Source: Phenylobacterium sp. (GTDB lineage Bacteria > Pseudomonadota > Alphaproteobacteria > Caulobacterales > Caulobacteraceae). Taken from it: a DNA stretch of 46,025 bases. The stretch covers positions 1 through 46,025 of the forward strand of contig NZ_JAEUMO010000177.1 of NCBI RefSeq assembly GCF_016793285.1, written 5' to 3'. Made by a program: the position numbers and the translations under genes. The notes below the pieces were generated by a model. That model was not told where the DNA came from. It searched no databases and saw only the letters and a list, made by a program, of their open reading frames with translations. This document shows positions 7,716 through 16,422 of this stretch, piece after piece. Position 1 is the stretch's first letter. The number at the start of each line of letters is the position of its first letter.

Positions 7716-8828
7716 TCAGGCCGCCGCCGCCTCGTCGGGCGGGGCGAGCGCGTTCTGGAGCGCCTGCAGCAGGTGCTCCGGCTTCATCGGCTTCTCCACC
7801 ACGCCGTTCATGCCGGCGGCGAGGTAGCCCTCGGCGTCCTCGGGATCGGCGTTGGCGGTGAGCGCGATGATCGGGGTCTTGGCGATCGGGCCGCCGAGGG
7901 CGCGGATCGCGCGGGTGGCGGCGACGCCGTCCATCCGCGGCATCTTGATGTCCATGAGGATCAGGTCGAAGCGGCCCGAGCGGGCGGCTTCGACAGCCTC
8001 TTCGCCGTCCTCGGCCGCCTCGCTGGTGCAGTCGAACATCTCGACCAGGGACTGGGCGACCATGCGGTTGGTGGCGTTGTCGTCGACGACCAGGATGTGC
8101 GCGGCGCGGCCGGCGTCCTCGGTCGGACTCTGGTCCACCGGCTCGGCGACGGGGGCCAGGCGGATTTCGAAGGCCACGGTGTCGGAGGCGCCGGCGTTGG
8201 CCTCCTTGCGCAGCTCGCCCTCCATGCCGTCGAGGATGCTGCGGGCCAGCATCGCGCCCAGCGCCACCTCCAGGCCGAGACGCGCCTCGATGCTCATGAT
8301 TCGCGCGTCGAGGTTCATGTCGTCCCAGCCGGTGTCGCGCGGGCCCCGCACGCGGCCTTCGAGGCGGATGCCGCCGGCGTCGTCCGCGTGGGCGCGCAGC
8401 GTGGCCTCGACGGCGCCGCGGGCCTGGGCCGCCACGGCCTCGCCGATGAAGCCGTCGAAGACCTGCAGCAGGCGCCTGCGGTCGGTCATGGCCGCCGCAT
8501 CGGGGTCGCCGTCGTAGGCGACCAGCAGGGTCACGCCGCCCGCCGCGGCGCGCGGCTGCCAGCGGTCCTGCAACTCGTCCATCACCTCCCGGAGACGGAC
8601 GGGCTCGAGGTCGAGGCTGACGCCGCGGCTGTGTACGCTCTTGAGATCGAGCCCCGCCGACATCACCCGCAGCACCGTCTCGGCGGCCTCGGTCACGCCT
8701 GCCACGCACGCCTCGCCGTCGGGCGTCAGGCGCTGGCGCGCGAGCTGCCCGGTGAGCGCCATCACGCCTTCCATCTGCTGACGGATCTCGGCCGTGACGC
8801 GGTCGGAGAAGAACTCGGGGAGGGACAT
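7716..8828 (-). CDS. Hybrid histidine-kinase-like protein with degenerate kinase core and intact receiver
   Basis: A 370-residue cytoplasmic protein. Residues about 5-65 resemble a HisKA dimerisation helix and 75-225 a HATPase-like fold, but key residues are missing. Where kinases have HEIRTP this protein has AEIRQQ (Ala13 at the phosphoacceptor His), and the N-box Asn position is Glu130 (FIGEAV). The receiver (about 243-362) is complete, with Asp249/Asp250, phospho-acceptor Asp293 in LMDIKMP, Thr324 and Lys346 in EKPMKP. It could act as a phosphate acceptor or a dimerised response regulator, but probably not as a kinase. ATG 8828 matches the start of the helical domain; upstream in-frame codons lack homology. 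It has no membrane segment. Confidence 0.82.
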   Translation of the reverse strand: MSLPEFFSDRVTAEIRQQMEGVMALTGQLARQRLTPDGEACVAGVTEAAETVLRVMSAGLDLKSVHSRGVSLDLEPVRLREVMDELQDRWQPRAAAGGVTLLVAYDGDPDAAAMTDRRRLLQVFDGFIGEAVAAQARGAVEATLRAHADDAGGIRLEGRVRGPRDTGWDDMNLDARIMSIEARLGLEVALGAMLARSILDGMEGELRKEANAGASDTVAFEIRLAPVAEPVDQSPTEDAGRAAHILVVDDNATNRMVAQSLVEMFDCTSEAAEDGEEAVEAARSGRFDLILMDIKMPRMDGVAATRAIRALGGPIAKTPIIALTANADPEDAEGYLAAGMNGVVEKPMKPEHLLQALQNALAPPDEAAAA

Positions 8829-8999
8829 GAACCGCCGGGTACGAAGCAACCTTGGATACCCATTCTGCGCGCGAGCACTTGCGTAGAGGTTAAATCCGGG
8901 GATCGGGACGCGGATTCGCGTTCGCGTCGGCACGCCGCGGCCCCCGGGGCGCGCCGTCCGGTCGCGTCTGGAGCGGTGGCGTGGCTCGGGCAAAAGAAC

Positions 9000-9026
9000 G
9001 GCGGCGAACCGAAACGGTTCGCCGCC
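9000..9026 (-). terminator. Rho-independent terminator of the 826-aa TonB receptor gene
   Basis: A perfect 12-bp stem (9000-9011 with 9015-9026) with an AAA loop. On the minus strand it is followed by GTTCTTTTG, a T-rich tract. It starts 46 bases after the stop codon of the receptor gene. Confidence 0.85.
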
Positions 9027-9072
9027 TGGAAGTCGGCGCTTACAGGAGGAAGTACAGCGCCAGATCAGAGCG

Positions 9073-11553
9073 TTAGAAGCGGTACTGCAGCTCCACGCCG
9101 TAGGTGCGCGGCTGGATCAGGCCCCGGGTGATCGCGGTCCGGGTCTGCACGATCGAGGTCGTGCCCGGGTTCGGGCTGTCGAAGATCGCCGTCGGCGTGG
9201 TCGAGCCGTTCGACGTGAAGCCCTTCTGGTCGAAGGCGTTCTTCACGTAGCCGATGATCGTGAAGCGGTCCTCGCCGTCCACCCACAGCGCCCGGAAGTC
9301 GGTCGTGTCGTAGGCTTTCACCCGGTTCGCCGCGCTCTTGAACGGCTGATAGTAGGTCTCGTCCGTCCAGGTGTAGGTGGCCGACACGATCAGCGAGCCC
9401 GGCGCGAAGTCGAAGGTGTAGTTGGCGTTGGCCGCCAGCTTGTTCTTCGGCGACTGATAGATTCGCGAGCCCTTCAGCGTCTGGAACACCAGGCGGGCGC
9501 CGTTGGAGAGCACGGAGCCGCCGGACGGCGTCGCGTTCGGGTCGAGCGCGCCAGGGTCCGCCGGATCGTAGAAGCAGCAGCCCTTGGTGATCTCGGTGTG
9601 CAGGTAGCCGTAGCTCGCCGAGAGGTCGAGGGCGGCGATCGGACGCCAGATGGCTTCCAGTTCCAGGCCGTAGGCCTCGGCGTCGACGTTGACGAAGTTG
9701 TTCGCCGCCGCCGTGCCGGTCGCGTTCAACTGCGACAGGTTGAGCTGCAGGTCCTTGTAGTCGTTGTAGAACGCGGCCGCGTTCACCTGCAGCCGGCGCG
9801 CGATGGTCTTCTTCAGGCCCAGTTCGAAGGCGTCCACTTGTTCCTGGTCGGCTTCCGGCTGCGCCGAGAGCGTGCCCAGCAGGAACCCGCCCGACTTGTA
9901 GCCGCGGCTGTACTTGCCATAGACGAGGGTGTCTTCGTCGGGCGTCCAGTCGAGGTTCAGCACGCCGGTGACGGCGTCCCAGCTATTCTTCAGCGAGCGG
10001 AAGTTCTGCACGCCCGGCGTCGTCGGATCGACGTCGGTCGAGACGTCGAAGGCCGCCGCGCCTGCCGCGATCGCCGGCGACAGGATGATCAGCCGCTGGA
10101 GCTCGGTCCCGTCCTTCTTGTCCTTGGTGTAGCGCAGGCCCGCCGTCACCGCGAACTGGTCGTTGATCTCGTAGGTGGCCTGGCCGAACACGGCGTAGGC
10201 CTTGGAGTTCAGCGTCGCCTGGGTGTCGGCGAAGTTGCGCAGCGGGTTCGCCGCCGCAAGCGCGCCCGTCAGGGTCAGTGGCTGGGCGAGCTGCGCCTGG
10301 TTCGGCGCAGCGAGCTGGATGCGCTGACGGTACTCTTCCTCGTACTGGTAGAGGCCGAGGATCCAGCGCAGCGGGCCGTCGCCGTTCGAGGTCAGGTTGA
10401 TCTCGTTCGAGTAGTAGCGCTTGTGCTCGTTGAAGTCGGTGGTCAGTTGCGGGAAGTAGGGGACCGCCATGCCGGGAATGGCGATCGAGCCCGCGCGGCT
10501 CACGCCGTCGTAGTCGCCACCGGTCTGGTAGTTGTACTGCTGGAAGCCGCCGATGTACTTCAGCTCGGCGAAGCCCAGGTCGTAGCTCACCGTCGTCGTC
10601 AGCAGGTGGTTGCCGCGGAGCTGGCCGTACCCGTCGGTGTCGGTGTTCATGACGTAGGAATCCGTCACGCCCGGGTTCGGGGTCGTGTAGCCGAACTGCG
10701 GGTTGGGCACGAGCGAGCCGATCAGGCCGAACGAACGGGTCGTGTCGTAGGGCGTGACCAGGTTGTTCAGGCGGTCGCCGACGCCCAGCGTGTCGTCCCA
10801 GCTCGAGCGGTTGTAGCGCGCGAAGATCGACAGCTTCTCGGTGGGTTCGGCCTCGACCTGGAACTCGAAATAGGTGCGCTTGATCGTGGCGCCGTCGTTG
10901 GCGGTTCCGATGTTCTTGATGAAGCCGTCGCGCTGGTGGTCCTGGCTGCCGCCGACCTTGAAGCGCAGGTTGTCGGCCACCGGCAGCGACACGACCGCCT
11001 CGATGCGGGTGCGGTCGTAGTTGCCGTAGCTGGCGCGGATCTCGCCGCCGAACTCCTTGGAGGGGCGCTTGGAGACCTGGTTGATCGCGCCGCCGATGGC
11101 GTTGCGGCCGTACAGCGTGCCCTGCGGGCCGCGAAGGATCTCGGTGCGCTCGATGAAGAGCGGCGTCTTGAACAGCTCGGACGACGAGGCGGAGTAGAAG
11201 CCGTCCGAGTAGGACGCCACGCCCGGGTCGTTGCCGATGTAGAAAGTGTTGCGCCCGGCGCCGCGCAGGCTGACGCGGTCGGTGCCGGAATAGTTCATGC
11301 CCGGCGTGAAGTTCACGAAGTCCTGGATGCCGACGATGCCGACGGTGTCGCGGCGCTCGGAGGTGAAGGCCGAGACGGCCACCGGCACGTCCTGCAGCGA
11401 CTGCTCGCGCTTTTCGGCGGTGACCACCAGCTCCTCGAGGGTGGCGCCTTCGTCGCCGGCCTGGGCCAGCGCGGGCTGCGCGAACGCGCAGAGGGCGAAG
11501 ATCGAGGCGCCGGCGGCCAGCAGCCGCCGCGCGGGCGCGGTTTTGCGAGACAT
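9073..11553 (-). CDS. TonB-dependent outer-membrane receptor, 826 aa
   Basis: An outer-membrane active transporter powered by TonB-ExbBD. There is a signal peptide of about 30 residues (ending ALAQA). A TonB-box-like LEELVVTAEKRE and the plug domain follow, with the conserved ERTEILRGPQGTLYGRNA at the plug end. A 22-stranded barrel then ends in the outer-membrane aromatic signature YGVELQYRF. No N-terminal signalling domain for an anti-sigma factor is present. ATG 11553 has a clear GGGAGG ribosome site. The substrate is unknown; receptors with this plug motif in Caulobacterales and sphingomonads take up plant-derived compounds, glycans or siderophores. It lies downstream of a second receptor but has its own promoter candidate and terminator. 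Confidence 0.93.
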   Translation of the reverse strand: MSRKTAPARRLLAAGASIFALCAFAQPALAQAGDEGATLEELVVTAEKREQSLQDVPVAVSAFTSERRDTVGIVGIQDFVNFTPGMNYSGTDRVSLRGAGRNTFYIGNDPGVASYSDGFYSASSSELFKTPLFIERTEILRGPQGTLYGRNAIGGAINQVSKRPSKEFGGEIRASYGNYDRTRIEAVVSLPVADNLRFKVGGSQDHQRDGFIKNIGTANDGATIKRTYFEFQVEAEPTEKLSIFARYNRSSWDDTLGVGDRLNNLVTPYDTTRSFGLIGSLVPNPQFGYTTPNPGVTDSYVMNTDTDGYGQLRGNHLLTTTVSYDLGFAELKYIGGFQQYNYQTGGDYDGVSRAGSIAIPGMAVPYFPQLTTDFNEHKRYYSNEINLTSNGDGPLRWILGLYQYEEEYRQRIQLAAPNQAQLAQPLTLTGALAAANPLRNFADTQATLNSKAYAVFGQATYEINDQFAVTAGLRYTKDKKDGTELQRLIILSPAIAAGAAAFDVSTDVDPTTPGVQNFRSLKNSWDAVTGVLNLDWTPDEDTLVYGKYSRGYKSGGFLLGTLSAQPEADQEQVDAFELGLKKTIARRLQVNAAAFYNDYKDLQLNLSQLNATGTAAANNFVNVDAEAYGLELEAIWRPIAALDLSASYGYLHTEITKGCCFYDPADPGALDPNATPSGGSVLSNGARLVFQTLKGSRIYQSPKNKLAANANYTFDFAPGSLIVSATYTWTDETYYQPFKSAANRVKAYDTTDFRALWVDGEDRFTIIGYVKNAFDQKGFTSNGSTTPTAIFDSPNPGTTSIVQTRTAITRGLIQPRTYGVELQYRF

Positions 11554-11649
11554 AGAGGTCCTCCCAAGGCGCGCGCGGGGGGAGCCGGCGGCCCTGTCGT
11601 TGGCTGTTTGTCGGAACGGGCGCGGGGAGGCGCACCGAGGGCGCAGACC

Positions 11650-11676
11650 CTCATAGCGCCGCCGGCGGGAGGTCAA
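11650..11676 (-). promoter_or_regulatory. Candidate promoter of the 826-aa TonB receptor gene
   Basis: On the minus strand TTGACC (11671-11676) and GCTATGAG (11650-11657) are separated by 13 bases. This resembles the Caulobacter housekeeping pattern TTGACG-N(10-14)-GCTANAWC. It would give a leader of about 90 nt. Confidence 0.4.
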
Positions 11677-11796
11677 CTGAAGCCTGATAAGTTGCGGGAT
11701 CCCGACGAGGCTTTTCCGCGACTGTGGCGAAAAGACCGCATTTTCGAATGTGAGACGAGAAAGTGAACGTGGTTCGCCAATCTCTTAGTGCATAAC

Positions 11797-11809
11797 GGTT
11801 CGGCGAACC
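11797..11809. promoter_or_regulatory. 13-bp palindrome GGTTCG-G-CGAACC, possible operator
   Basis: A perfect 6-bp inverted repeat around one base, about 245 bases upstream of the 826-aa receptor start. A second copy of one arm, GGTTCGCC, lies 18 bases away at 11771-11778. Paired symmetric sites of this kind typically bind a dimeric regulator, but no regulator gene is adjacent. Confidence 0.35.
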
Positions 11810-11904
11810 CCGCAATGCAACTCGCGCCATACCGACTCGTGAAACGCGGTTCTACCGGACGTTGGGCGAGGTCGGGGCCGGCGGCGACGCCCGCGCAAGA
11901 CAAA

Positions 11905-11928
11905 GGGCGGCGGATTGCTCCGCCGCCC
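11905..11928 (-). terminator. Terminator hairpin of the 947-aa TonB receptor gene
   Basis: A perfect 10-bp GC stem (11905-11914 with 11919-11928) with a TTGC loop, 30 bases beyond the stop codon. On the minus strand it is followed by TTTGTCTTG, a short T tract. Confidence 0.7.
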
Positions 11929-11958
11929 CGAAAGTGGTCGCCCTGGGAGCGCCGGGTT

Positions 11959-14802
11959 CTACCAGCGCTTGGTGACCGAGACGCCGTAGGTGCGCGGCTC
12001 GGTGTAGAAGACGTTCCGGAACAGGCCGGAGCTGTCGTCTGTCAGGTAGAAGTCGGTGATCGCCTTCTCGTTGGTGGCGTTCTTGATGAAGCCGGCCAGT
12101 TCGACGCCCATGTCGGCGTTGTTGACGGTCAGCGTCAGGTTGACGTTGTCCCAGGCTTTGATGGCGTCCGGCTGGGAGTTGTAGATCCGCGCGAACGTCT
12201 TGGTCTGGTGATAGTAGTCGCCGCGCAGCGTGGCGTCCCAGTCGCCGAAGTTCCAGGTGTACTGGGCCCCCAGCGAGATCGTCCAATGCGGCGCGTTGGG
12301 CAGGTCGTTGCCCGACAGGTCCTGCGGCACCCCTTCCGAGACCAGGCCGCCGAAGGCGTTGGTGCCGGCGGCGATGGCCCCGGTGCCGGCGATGTTCGTG
12401 CCCGCGCCCGCCGCCGAGGTGATGGTGCAGACGCCCAGCAGCGTGAACGGATTGTTCGCGGCGTTGGTGATCGCCAGGGCCTGGGCGGCCGAGGCGGTCG
12501 AGGTCACGCAGTTGGACGCCGAGCTCGACTTCACCACCGTCAGCAGCGGGTTGCCCCCGGTGCGATTGAAGGTGTCGACCAGCGAAGCGTCCTTGATCTT
12601 GGTGTCGAGGTAGCCGATCGCAGCGTTGAGCCGCAGGCCTTCCAGCGGCTGCCAGATCGACTCCAGTTCGAGCCCCTTCACCTCGGCGTCGATGTTGTCG
12701 TTGGTCGAGGCGCGGTTGATGATTCGGCTGATCTGGTAGTTCTTGTAGTCGTAGTAGAAGCCGGTGAGGTTCAACTGCATCGTGCCGTTGAGCAGGGTGT
12801 TCTTCGTCCCGATCTCATAGGCGTCGATCAGTTCCGGCTTGAAGATCAACGAGGTCGGAACGACGCCGATGCCCGGGCTGGGCGGCGAGTTCAGGCCGCC
12901 CGACTTGTAGCCGCGCGAGTAGAACGCATAGACCAGCGTCTCGTCGGTGAGGGCGAGATCCGGCTTCCAGTCGAAGCCGAAGCGGCCCGTGGGCTTCTTG
13001 AACTTGACGTGCAGGATGGCGTCCTGGCCGGGCAGGGGCGAGCCGATGCCGGAGCCGGGGGTGCCCAGCACCACCGAATGGTTCTCGACGTCCTTCTCGT
13101 CGACCGTGTAGCGCAGGCCGAGTGTCCATTTGAAGTTGTCGGACATCTGATAATAGAATTCGCCGAACAGCGCGTAAGACGTCAGGTCATACGGGCCGTA
13201 GGAGTCGTAGTAGTTGTGCCCTGACCGGTTGGGATCGGCGTTCGGGTCGACCGCCACGCACGCCGCGCCGGTGGTGCAGTTGGCGTTGCCGGTGTTGAGG
13301 AAGTTGTTGATCTGGTAGAAGCCGGTGCCCGTGTTGAACATCACGTAGTAGTCGCCGGTCCCCTGGAAGCGGGAGAAGATGCCGCCGACGTTGAAGTTGA
13401 ACGGGCCCTCGAAGCTCGACTGCAGGCGCACCTCATGGCTCCACTGCTCGGTGTAGCCCGACGAGATGTCGCTGGTGGTGAAGCGGTTGAAGCGGCCGTT
13501 CTGCGGATCGTTGATCGCGCCGCCGGGAAAGAGGCCGGCGTAGATCGAATTGTAGGCCGCACCCAGCGCCGCGAAGGCGTTGACCGGGTTGGGCGTCGTG
13601 TTGAACGGCACCGACGGCGTGTAGCGGTTGTAGTCCTGGCGCGTCGTCAGCTTGTAGAAGGTGTAGGCCGACAGCCAGTTCAGGGTCAGGTTGTCCGCGA
13701 CGTCGAACGCCGCGTTGAACTCGTAGATGTCGGTCTTCGACTTGTAGATCGGGTCGAAGGTCGACTCGATGTCGCGGATGTTCGGCGTCTGCATCTTGCC
13801 GGCGTAGGCGTCGCCGGTCTGGAAGCCGCCGAGGGCGCCGAACAGGCCGCCCAGGGTCGCCTGGCTGTTCACGGTGCCGAGCGCGTCGGCGGCGTACAGC
13901 GAGGTGGCGCGGCAGCCCTGGCTGAACAGGCCCTGTTCGATCTGGGCGATCGGTGCGACCGGCGAGAAGCCGACGCCCCCCACGTTGGCGGGCCCGGTGT
14001 CCTTCGAGCAGAACTGCTTGCCGATGCGCGAGCGGTTGTCGTCTTCCTCGAAGTGATCCCACATCACCCAGGCGCGGAACTTCTCGGTCGGCTTGAAGGC
14101 CAGCGTCGCGCGCGTGCCGAACAGGTCGCGGTCGTCGGCGTCGTTGCCGGTCACGAGGTTCTTCCCGAAGCCGTCGCGCTTCAGGTAGCTGCCGGCCACG
14201 CGCAGGGCGAACATGTCGCCCAGCGGGATGTTGATCATCCCGCGGCCCTTGATGGTGTTGTAGTTGCCGTACTCGGCGCGGACGTTGCCCTCGAACACGT
14301 CCTTCGGCTTGGCGGTGATCAGGTTGACCACCCCGCCGGTGGCGTTACGGCCATAGAGCGTGCCCTGCGGGCCGCGCAGCACTTCCACCCGCTCGACGTC
14401 GTAGAACTCGGTCTCGAACAGGTTGTTGGCGATCAGCGGGGCGTTGTTCAGGTGGATGCCGGTGCCGGCGTCGCCCGAACCGGCCACCAGCTTCGAGCCG
14501 ATGCCGCGGATCTGGAAGTTGTAGCCGGTGAAATTCCCCTTGGAGAAGTTCACGTTCGGCACGGCCAGCACCAGGTTGGGGCCGCCGTCGATCTTGGATT
14601 TCTCGAGTGCGTTCTGGTCGAAGGCCGAAACGGCGATCGGCACGTCCTGAAGGGCTTCTTCCTTCTTCTGGGCCGTGACGACCAGTTCTTCGATGACGTT
14701 CGAGTTGGCGGTCTGCGCCATGGCCGGCATCGCGACGGCCGTGAGAGCCGCAGCGGACACGCCAACGGCGAGCAAGCTCCGAAGAGCGCGGGTATCTGAC
14801 AT
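11959..14802 (-). CDS. TonB-dependent outer-membrane receptor, 947 aa
   Basis: A second, longer TonB-dependent transporter. It has a signal peptide of about 29 residues (ending AMAQ), a TonB-box-like IEELVVTAQKKEE, and a plug with GYNFQIRGIG and VERVEVLRGPQGTLYGRNAT. The barrel ends in YGVSVTKRW, an aromatic C-terminus recognised by the BAM complex. Two Cys pairs in barrel loops (around CTTGAAC and SNCVTSTAS ... VCTITS) suggest disulfide-braced extracellular loops. ATG 14802 has a strong GGGAGGA ribosome site just 3' of a stable leader hairpin. The substrate is unknown. It shares plug motifs with the downstream receptor but differs in length and barrel, so the pair are paralogs rather than a recent duplication. 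Confidence 0.93.
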   Translation of the reverse strand: MSDTRALRSLLAVGVSAAALTAVAMPAMAQTANSNVIEELVVTAQKKEEALQDVPIAVSAFDQNALEKSKIDGGPNLVLAVPNVNFSKGNFTGYNFQIRGIGSKLVAGSGDAGTGIHLNNAPLIANNLFETEFYDVERVEVLRGPQGTLYGRNATGGVVNLITAKPKDVFEGNVRAEYGNYNTIKGRGMINIPLGDMFALRVAGSYLKRDGFGKNLVTGNDADDRDLFGTRATLAFKPTEKFRAWVMWDHFEEDDNRSRIGKQFCSKDTGPANVGGVGFSPVAPIAQIEQGLFSQGCRATSLYAADALGTVNSQATLGGLFGALGGFQTGDAYAGKMQTPNIRDIESTFDPIYKSKTDIYEFNAAFDVADNLTLNWLSAYTFYKLTTRQDYNRYTPSVPFNTTPNPVNAFAALGAAYNSIYAGLFPGGAINDPQNGRFNRFTTSDISSGYTEQWSHEVRLQSSFEGPFNFNVGGIFSRFQGTGDYYVMFNTGTGFYQINNFLNTGNANCTTGAACVAVDPNADPNRSGHNYYDSYGPYDLTSYALFGEFYYQMSDNFKWTLGLRYTVDEKDVENHSVVLGTPGSGIGSPLPGQDAILHVKFKKPTGRFGFDWKPDLALTDETLVYAFYSRGYKSGGLNSPPSPGIGVVPTSLIFKPELIDAYEIGTKNTLLNGTMQLNLTGFYYDYKNYQISRIINRASTNDNIDAEVKGLELESIWQPLEGLRLNAAIGYLDTKIKDASLVDTFNRTGGNPLLTVVKSSSASNCVTSTASAAQALAITNAANNPFTLLGVCTITSAAGAGTNIAGTGAIAAGTNAFGGLVSEGVPQDLSGNDLPNAPHWTISLGAQYTWNFGDWDATLRGDYYHQTKTFARIYNSQPDAIKAWDNVNLTLTVNNADMGVELAGFIKNATNEKAITDFYLTDDSSGLFRNVFYTEPRTYGVSVTKRW

Positions 14803-14815
14803 TCGTTCCTCCCAG

Positions 14816-14849
14816 GGCGACCGGGCTCTTTTGATGGCCCTTGGTCGCC
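14816..14849 (-). promoter_or_regulatory. Leader hairpin directly 5' of the ribosome site of the 947-aa receptor
   Basis: Outer arms GGCGACC (14816-14822) and GGTCGCC (14843-14849) plus inner arms GGGC (14823-14826) and GCCC (14837-14840) form an 11-bp stem with a 2-base bulge and a 10-base loop. On the mRNA the stem ends within a few bases of the GGGAGGA ribosome site. It may stabilise the 5' end or modulate translation. Confidence 0.45.
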
Positions 14850-15048
14850 GTCACGCCGCGAAAGCGTCGCTGCGGCGGAGGCGGCGCGGCCCCTGACCCA
14901 GCGCCGGCGAAGCTCGGCCCGGCACGCCGCCGTGTCAACGCAAAGCCAAGCCCTGCAAGGGATTGCGAGCGCCAGTGTGGCGCCCGAGACACCGAAGTTT
15001 CCTTAGCGTCGCTTCCCCCAGCGGGGCGAAAGCGCCATATGGGCGCCG

Positions 15049-15759
15049 ATGAACGACGGCGCTCTCGTGCTCTTTTCCGGCGGCCAGGACTCCACGGCGT
15101 GCCTCGCCTGGGCGCTTTCGCGGCATGATCGTGTCGAGACCCTCGGTTTCGACTACGGCCAGCGCCATGCCGTCGAACTGGAGGCCCGCCGGCGCGTGCG
15201 CGAGCGCATCGCCCGTGAGTTCCCGCAGTGGGCGCCCCGGCTCGGCGAGGACCATGTGCTGGACATCCGCAGCTTCGGGACGATCGGCGAAACGGCCATG
15301 ACCTCGGAGCGGGCCATCGAGATCACCGGCAAGGGCCTGCCGTCGACCTATGTGCCGGGCCGGAACCTCGTTTTCCTGACCTACGCCGCCGCCTTTGCCG
15401 ACCGCCGCGGCCTCAAGGTGCTGGTGGGCGGCATGTGCGAGACCGACTTCTCCGGCTATCCCGACTGCCGCCGCGCGACCATCGACGCCATGGAGCGGAC
15501 GCTGAACCTCGGGATGGAGCAGGACTTCCGCATCGACACCCCGCTCATGCGCCTCACCAAGGCCGAGACCTGGGCGCTGGCCCGGCAGCTCGGCGGCGAG
15601 CCGCTGGTGGCGATCACGGTCGAGGAAAGCCATACCTGCTACCTCGGCGAACGCGGGACCCTGCATCCCTGGGGCCACGGCTGCGGAACCTGCCCGGCCT
15701 GCGAGCTGCGCCAGAAGGGCTACGACACCTGGGCCGAGGCGGGCAGGCCGGCCCTATGA
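15049..15759 (+). CDS. queC: 7-cyano-7-deazaguanine (preQ0) synthase QueC
   Basis: A 236-residue ATP-dependent enzyme that turns 7-carboxy-7-deazaguanine plus ammonia into preQ0 for queuosine tRNA modification. The PP-loop SGGQDS is at residues 10-15. The zinc site is built from Cys residues near the C-terminus (HTCYLGE and HGCGTCPAC). The STYVPGRN motif is typical of QueC. Length matches the family. The ATG at 15049 has only a weak ribosome site. Its TGA overlaps the queE start as ATGA, so the two are translationally coupled. It is divergent from the 947-aa receptor. I found no preQ1 riboswitch upstream. Confidence 0.95.
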   Translation: MNDGALVLFSGGQDSTACLAWALSRHDRVETLGFDYGQRHAVELEARRRVRERIAREFPQWAPRLGEDHVLDIRSFGTIGETAMTSERAIEITGKGLPSTYVPGRNLVFLTYAAAFADRRGLKVLVGGMCETDFSGYPDCRRATIDAMERTLNLGMEQDFRIDTPLMRLTKAETWALARQLGGEPLVAITVEESHTCYLGERGTLHPWGHGCGTCPACELRQKGYDTWAEAGRPAL

Positions 15760-16388
15760 GCTACGCGGTCAAGGAAATCTTCCTGACCCTCCAGGGCGAG
15801 GGCGGGCAGGCGGGGCGTGCGGCGGTCTTCTGCCGCTTCGCCGGCTGCAACCTCTGGAGCGGGCTGGAACGCGACCGCGCCAAGGCCGTCTGCACCTTCT
15901 GCGACACCGACTTCGTGGGGATGGACGGCCCGGGCGGCGGCCGGTTCGCCGACGCCGACGCCCTCGCCGCGGCCGTCGAGGCCGCCTGGACCGGCGGCCC
16001 GGACCAGCGTCTCACGGTGCTTACCGGGGGCGAGCCGCTGCTGCAGGTCGACGAGGCCCTGATCGCGGCGCTGCACGCCCGCGGCTTCGCGATCGCGCTC
16101 GAGACCAACGGCACGCTCCCCGCGCCCGGCGGCGTCGACTGGATCTGCGTCAGCCCCAAGGCCGACGCGCCGGTCGTCCAGACGCGCGGTCAGGAACTGA
16201 AGCTCGTCTTCCCGCAGACCAAGGCCCCGCCCGAGCGCTTCGAAGGACTCGATTTCGAGCGCTTCCTGCTGCAGCCCATGGATGGGCCGGACCGGCAGGC
16301 GAACACCGATGCGGCCATCGCCTATTGCCTCGAACACCCTCGCTGGCGTTTAAGCGTGCAAACTCACAAATACCTCGGCATCGCCTGA
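15756..16388 (+). CDS. queE: 7-carboxy-7-deazaguanine synthase QueE (radical SAM)
   Basis: A 210-residue radical SAM enzyme that contracts the ring of 6-carboxytetrahydropterin to 7-carboxy-7-deazaguanine. The iron-sulfur cluster cysteines are Cys31, Cys46 and Cys49 (CX14CX2C). This expanded loop is the form known from Burkholderia-type QueE, in place of the usual CX3CX2C. Substrate and magnesium-site features include the N-terminal [10 protein letters not shown] and the SAM-binding [10 protein letters not shown]. It starts at ATG 15756 inside the queC stop. The queD gene follows after 34 bases, in an operon that makes preQ0 from dihydroneopterin triphosphate. Confidence 0.93.
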   Translation: MSYAVKEIFLTLQGEGGQAGRAAVFCRFAGCNLWSGLERDRAKAVCTFCDTDFVGMDGPGGGRFADADALAAAVEAAWTGGPDQRLTVLTGGEPLLQVDEALIAALHARGFAIALETNGTLPAPGGVDWICVSPKADAPVVQTRGQELKLVFPQTKAPPERFEGLDFERFLLQPMDGPDRQANTDAAIAYCLEHPRWRLSVQTHKYLGIA

Positions 16389-16422
16389 GGCTTCGGACCT
16401 CGGGACCGCCCATTTCGTTGCG

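Larger units (their letters stand above)
11554..11958. other. 405-base intergenic region between the two TonB receptor genes
   Basis: This non-coding stretch has several elements. A terminator for the upstream receptor lies at 11905-11928. The palindrome GGTTCG-G-CGAACC lies at 11797-11809, with a related half site GGTTCGCC at 11771-11778 (exact inverse of GGCGAACC at 11802-11809). A hairpin with a CTTTTC/GAAAAG stem lies at 11711-11734. A promoter candidate lies at 11650-11676. No open frame here has coding character. The length and symmetry suggest substrate-dependent control of the downstream receptor. Confidence 0.6.

Noticed and set aside
8880-8900. CtrA-like half site TTAACCTCTAC
   Set aside because: The second TTAA at the required 7-base spacing is missing.
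14803-15048. Possible preQ1 or cobalamin riboswitch upstream of queC or the TonB receptor
   Set aside because: No preQ1 pseudoknot pattern and no B12-box was found; only simple hairpins are present.
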